Position numbers and translations under genes: made by a program. The notes under the pieces were generated by a model, which worked only from the letters and a program-made list of their open reading frames with translations, had not been told where the DNA came from and searched no databases. DNA of 64,000 nt from Flavobacterium rakeshii (lineage in GTDB: Bacteria; Bacteroidota; Bacteroidia; Flavobacteriales; Flavobacteriaceae): the NCBI RefSeq assembly GCF_009741375.1, contig NZ_WOWP01000001.1, forward strand, positions 62,001-126,000, given 5' to 3'. Positions 59,880-64,000 of the stretch are shown here, one piece after another; within the stretch, counting starts at the first letter, position 1, and every line of letters begins with the position of its first letter.

Positions 59880-62800
59880 CTATTGTTTTTTGATAACTTT
59901 AATAGTTTTTGATGCATTATCTGTTTTTACTATTATTATGTAGCTACCGTCTGAAAGACCACTCATATTAATAGTTCCCTGTAATGCATTTATTTGTTGT
60001 GACATAACCGGTTGTCCTAATAAATTGTATACTGTAGCCGATGTTATGCTTGACGAGTAAGAGATATTAAGTACATCTTTTACCGGATTTGGCCAGTAGC
60101 TAAAGTTAGCTGCCTCAAAGTCCCTTGCATCAAGTGTTACAGATACCGTTACTGCAAACGGTGCACTACTACAATCACCTATAGATTGTACAGCATAATA
60201 GGTATTCCCTGATGTTAAAACAAAATCAGAAGAAAGTGGATTTTCACCGTTCATTGCATCTTCCATAGAAGCATACCAGTTCACCTCGGCACCTTCCTGA
60301 GCAGTTACTACTAAGTCTCCTATAACAGCATCTACTCCCGGGTCTACAGCTACTTCCTGCGTTTGCTCGCCTTCAAGCTCCACAACAACAGTAATTGTTA
60401 CAGTAACAGCAGCTCTTACAGCACTTTCACATCCTTCATACATCATGGCTGCATAGTACATACCGCCATCCATTAATTCTGTCTCAGCAGCAAGAGGCTC
60501 ACCACCAGTTTCATCTGCATACCACATAATATCATCACCATCAGCCATTAAATCGGCTACAGTAGCGCTTCCACAAAAAGTCTGTTGAGCATCGGCCATT
60601 GGAGTTTCAACAACATTAACAAACACAGCTACCGGAGTTCTTATAAGGCTTTCACAACCATCTATAGTTTGAGACGCAAAGTATAGAGCAACACCTGCCT
60701 CAAGTTCTGTTTCTGGAGCTAAAGGTTCGCCACCTTCAAAATCTGCATACCATTGTACATCTGTACCTGTTGCCATTAAATCGGCTATAGTACCTGAGTT
60801 ACATATCAATTGTACATACTCATCTACAGCCGGAGATGGTGTAGTATTTACTGTAGCTGTTACTGCTACCCTTTCAACACTTTCACATCCGTTAACTGTT
60901 TGTGTAGCATAGTACATTGTAGCATCGTTAAGCATTACAGTTTCTGCCAATGCATTTCCGCCAGTAGCAGAATAGTACCAGTTAACCATTTCACCTTCTG
61001 CAGTTAAATCTGCCACAGTAGCACCTGCACAGAATATTTGAGAAGCCTCGGCTGTTGGAGCCGGAGTTACAACAATTGTAAGATCTGTTGATGTAGAAAC
61101 CGAACAACCAAATTCGCTTGTTACAGTAACTGTATAGTTAGCATCTGCCGTAGCATAATAATATACTGTAGCTGCAGGCTCACCCATATAAGGTACTGTA
61201 GCTGCCTCATCAGAATATAATCCGGCTTGTGGTGACCAAATGTAATCTACAGCATTAGTAGCACCTGTAATGTTTACATTATACTCTTCATACTCACCAA
61301 AACCTGTCCATGCACATGATGATGTTGCTAAAGATTGGTTATCATAACTACATAGTACTCTCATTCTTGTAGTACCGTTAAAAGCTGTAGTAGGTATAGT
61401 TATATCTGCAGTTACAGTTGTAGATGAAGTTACACCCGATGTGGTTGTAAATACACTTTCGTCTTCGCTGTAAACACCATCTTGGTTGTAATCAATCCAA
61501 ATTCTTAGATATTGACTCCAGTTTGCACTACCTGTTTGCATTGATACTGTATAAGTATCACCACCGGTAACGTTTGCTGTAAGCGCACTGTAATAGGTAT
61601 AATCAGCAGCTGCATCGCCCGAAGCATTATTAACAATATTTGCAAACGAGAAGTTGTTTAGATAATCACCAGATGCACCTGGATTGTTCATTGAAATTTC
61701 ACAATATTCCTGTGCAATAATTGTACTACCTCCTGTAGCAGCAAGCGCAACTACTGAGTTTTGACAAACGTCTGCCATATCAGGAGTAACAGAAACTGCT
61801 GAAGGAAGCGGATTAACCACAATTGTTATCTCTCCTACCTCTACACAACCAGAATCAGGATCTGTAGCTGTTACCACATAAGTAGTAGTTTCTACCGGAG
61901 ATACTGTTTGCATAGCACCAGCTAAGTTACCAGGCATCCATACATACTCGTAGTTCAGGTTGTCACTGGATACCGAAATATCTGTACTCTCACCCTCACA
62001 TATTGATGGCTCACTAGCTACAAGAACAACATCTGGAGCATCAGTTACAGTAGCTGTAACTGCCATTCTTGGGCTTGAACATATAGCTGTACCATTAATT
62101 ATCATTTGAGCTCTGTTTGAGCTTGTAGTTGTATTACCAGATTCACCTACACTACCTGTAGTTGCTGCACAAATATCGGCAGCAGTTTGGTTATCTGCAT
62201 AAGTATAAGTTGTACCGGTATATCCTGCATTGTCATACAATACTGTTGATGATGTACCTCCGAAGTTTACATTGCTGTAACAAACCTGTACCACAACGTT
62301 GCTTGAACCATCCCAAGCAAACGGAGTAGTAAATGCATACGTATTAACACCTACAGTTAATGGTTGAGCCGCATTAGTATACACCTGTGTTAAACCATCA
62401 ACATGAGTTGTTGTAGCTTCACTTTGAGTTGTAGTACCTACACTTACAGCGAAGTTATTGAAAGTAGGAGTACCTAAAGAAGTAATAGTAAAGGCTATCG
62501 AGTTAATAGGTCCGGCAGATAAACCTGCTGCCTGTAAATCAGAAGCTTTAATTATATATTGTGTTTTAACACCACCCCAACCATGATAGTATGGAGAGCT
62601 ACCACCACTTGAACTAGTACTTCCACCAGCTCCAAGAGTTGCATCTGTATCGGCAATTGGAGAACCTGCACTTACATAAAAATCAGTAGTTTCTGTAACT
62701 AAAGGAGTTGTAAATGATTCGCCCTGCCCTAACATAGTACCGCCTTCGGCACTATCATACCAGCTTAACACACCATCAAGCTCAGCAGTTGCAGAAAGTT

Positions 62801-64000
62801 CTGCCTCACCCTGTCCGCAAACAGAGCCTCCTTCTGTAGTAAGCACTTCAGGGTAATCACACATAGTAGTAAATACCTGAGCCACACTCCAGTCACTATA
62901 AACATCTGTACACTCTGTTCTTACATATACATAGTACATTGTAGACGGTGTAAGCCCTGTAACATCTACAGAAGTTTCTGTAGTCATATCTCCTGAAGCA
63001 GGAGCAGTATCTGTAGTAACAACTGCATACTCATAACCAGTAGGAACGCCTACCGTAGGAGCTTCCCATGAAAGTGATACTCCATTTTTAGTAACGCTAG
63101 CCGGAGCTGCCACTACAGGAACATCACAAGACGGAGTTTCCTCTACAAGTATGTTTGTAATATGGAAATCATAATCCGGTGCGTCATCCGCAGGTCCATC
63201 TGTACCCTGGAAACCTATCTGAATTGTTTGTCCTACAAAATCAGTAAGTGGTAAAGTAAAATCAGTAAGTGAGTTACTTAAAGTAGCTGTATTAGCTGCT
63301 TCAAAGACATAAAGAGAAGTCCATGTAGCACCACAGTCAGTACTAACAAGTACGTTAACTTTATCATCAGTACCCTGCATTCCTTCCGGATCCACGCCAC
63401 CACTGTTATAGTTACTAATAGCCGCTTTAAACTTAAGTCTTGAATTTACAGTAAGTGCAATTTTAGGACTTATTATCCATGAGTTTCTGGTATTAGTATA
63501 TAAATTGATTTTTGCTGTTTTAACACCTAAACTAGTACTACCTGTCCAACTTGAAGTTACCCCAGAAGGGTTAGCATTTGTTGGCGCTGTACCACCAGAT
63601 GTAGTAATTGAAGCCTCAAACCATCCCGGTACAACAGCACCAAGGTTAGCATCAACAAAATCAGTAAAATTATTTACAACAGGTAAAGCCGCAGCAACAC
63701 CCGGTACATTTACTGTTAAAGCATTAGTATCAGTAGATACATTAATTAAAGTATTGTATGGATCAGCACCACAGCGGTTGTATTCATACACTTTAGTATA
63801 ATACATTGTACCACAAGATAAACCTGAAACAGTTACTGATGTACCTGTACCATCATAAACAATTTGCTGACCAGCACCGGCAAAAGTACTGTTTGCAGCA
63901 TAAGCAGCAATACCTACACCATCTGTTGGATCTGTAATTGGTGTATCACTAACTACAACCATTCTGCGTCCGCCATCACCATTAGTCCAGCTAAGTGCCA
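59880..64000 (-). CDS. Second giant secreted protein with T9SS tail (N-terminus outside the window)
   Basis: At least 1372 residues; the frame is open to the right edge, upstream of the ATG at 63962 (codons ALSWTNGDGGRR precede it), so the gene is partial. It begins here in a fibronectin-like module, then has segments with Cys-flanked fibronectin domains (CDVPVVAAPASVTKNGVSLS), a GEVES-like domain (EYCEISMNNPGASGDYLNNF), and three Ig-like repeats near the end (EASQIFCAGATVADLTAEG, VQLICNSGTIADLMATG, AQQTFCGSATVADLMADG). The C-terminus is a type A sorting domain (YWPNPVKDVLNISYSSSITS, VYNLLGQPVMSQQ, SDGSYIIIVK, IKVIKKQ). It is a paralogue of the preceding gene in the same orientation. Confidence 0.9.
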   Translation of the reverse strand, partial: ALSWTNGDGGRRMVVVSDTPITDPTDGVGIAAYAANSTFAGAGQQIVYDGTGTSVTVSGLSCGTMYYTKVYEYNRCGADPYNTLINVSTDTNALTVNVPGVAAALPVVNNFTDFVDANLGAVVPGWFEASITTSGGTAPTNANPSGVTSSWTGSTSLGVKTAKINLYTNTRNSWIISPKIALTVNSRLKFKAAISNYNSGGVDPEGMQGTDDKVNVLVSTDCGATWTSLYVFEAANTATLSNSLTDFTLPLTDFVGQTIQIGFQGTDGPADDAPDYDFHITNILVEETPSCDVPVVAAPASVTKNGVSLSWEAPTVGVPTGYEYAVVTTDTAPASGDMTTETSVDVTGLTPSTMYYVYVRTECTDVYSDWSVAQVFTTMCDYPEVLTTEGGSVCGQGEAELSATAELDGVLSWYDSAEGGTMLGQGESFTTPLVTETTDFYVSAGSPIADTDATLGAGGSTSSSGGSSPYYHGWGGVKTQYIIKASDLQAAGLSAGPINSIAFTITSLGTPTFNNFAVSVGTTTQSEATTTHVDGLTQVYTNAAQPLTVGVNTYAFTTPFAWDGSSNVVVQVCYSNVNFGGTSSTVLYDNAGYTGTTYTYADNQTAADICAATTGSVGESGNTTTSSNRAQMIINGTAICSSPRMAVTATVTDAPDVVLVASEPSICEGESTDISVSSDNLNYEYVWMPGNLAGAMQTVSPVETTTYVVTATDPDSGCVEVGEITIVVNPLPSAVSVTPDMADVCQNSVVALAATGGSTIIAQEYCEISMNNPGASGDYLNNFSFANIVNNASGDAAADYTYYSALTANVTGGDTYTVSMQTGSANWSQYLRIWIDYNQDGVYSEDESVFTTTSGVTSSTTVTADITIPTTAFNGTTRMRVLCSYDNQSLATSSCAWTGFGEYEEYNVNITGATNAVDYIWSPQAGLYSDEAATVPYMGEPAATVYYYATADANYTVTVTSEFGCSVSTSTDLTIVVTPAPTAEASQIFCAGATVADLTAEGEMVNWYYSATGGNALAETVMLNDATMYYATQTVNGCESVERVAVTATVNTTPSPAVDEYVQLICNSGTIADLMATGTDVQWYADFEGGEPLAPETELEAGVALYFASQTIDGCESLIRTPVAVFVNVVETPMADAQQTFCGSATVADLMADGDDIMWYADETGGEPLAAETELMDGGMYYAAMMYEGCESAVRAAVTVTITVVVELEGEQTQEVAVDPGVDAVIGDLVVTAQEGAEVNWYASMEDAMNGENPLSSDFVLTSGNTYYAVQSIGDCSSAPFAVTVSVTLDARDFEAANFSYWPNPVKDVLNISYSSSITSATVYNLLGQPVMSQQINALQGTINMSGLSDGSYIIIVKTDNASKTIKVIKKQ

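Overview
The window looks like chromosomal DNA from a member of the Flavobacteriaceae (Bacteroidota). The evidence is AT-rich sequence, promoters of the Bacteroidota type (TAnnTTTG with an upstream TTG about 20 bases away), two giant surface proteins with C-terminal type IX secretion (T9SS type A) tails, DUF4421, DUF4142, LETM1-related and SdpI families, and LytTR/LytS signalling. No rRNA, tRNA, CRISPR array, phage or complete insertion sequence was seen. Most of the window is ordinary core and semi-core genome.

Layout. 1-5.5 kb: the end of a zinc alcohol dehydrogenase, a small membrane protein, an ECF sigma / short anti-sigma-like / ClpP gene set, a divergent HxlR regulator and NmrA-type oxidoreductase pair, and lipoproteins. 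5.5-13.1 kb: DUF4421 protein, long-chain acyl-CoA ligase, then a run of small envelope proteins around a YwqG protein, an RNA 2'-phosphotransferase (KptA) and a DUF2071 protein. 13.3-19.8 kb: a fatty-acid beta-oxidation operon, marR-fadN-fadA-(IVP)-fadE, with the fad gene order known from Bacillus fadNAE. 19.8-32 kb: an unknown two-gene unit, a thioredoxin-fold lipid-envelope type protein without CXXC, a stress-type group (DUF4142, Lmo0937, BrkB/YihY, FAD oxidoreductase), LETM1-related protein, a LytS/LytTR two-component pair and small cytoplasmic enzymes. 32-43 kb: GlxA-type regulator, an ABC ATPase gene broken by an in-frame TAG plus its membrane partner, VF530, smpB, pcm, a Gfo/Idh oxidoreductase and two adjacent tandem-duplicated gene pairs. 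43-54 kb: 3-hydroxybutyryl-CoA dehydrogenase, SdpI, DUF1015, YggS, DnaQ-UvrC-like nuclease, ion channel, miaA, acyl-ACP thioesterase, then a reverse-strand set glycosyltransferase-coaE-kinase-regulator. 54-64 kb: two paralogous giant T9SS-secreted proteins.

The most interesting structure is in the beta-oxidation operon. The intergenic gap fadA-fadE holds a 417-base element with 32-base imperfect inverted ends enclosing one ORF of the 23S rRNA intervening-sequence (four-helix bundle) family, and the fadN-fadA gap holds an ORF-less relative of the same element. This is the architecture of an rRNA intervening sequence, but sitting in an mRNA. A shared palindrome (ATATGC-N2-GCATAT type) upstream of marR and of the acyl-CoA ligase suggests that the MarR protein coordinates fatty-acid activation with beta-oxidation. 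A second recurring palindrome (TACTTnTATAAAAGTA type) links the HxlR/NmrA promoter to two other genes.

All family calls come from reading motifs and lengths in the translated sequence; no database search was run.
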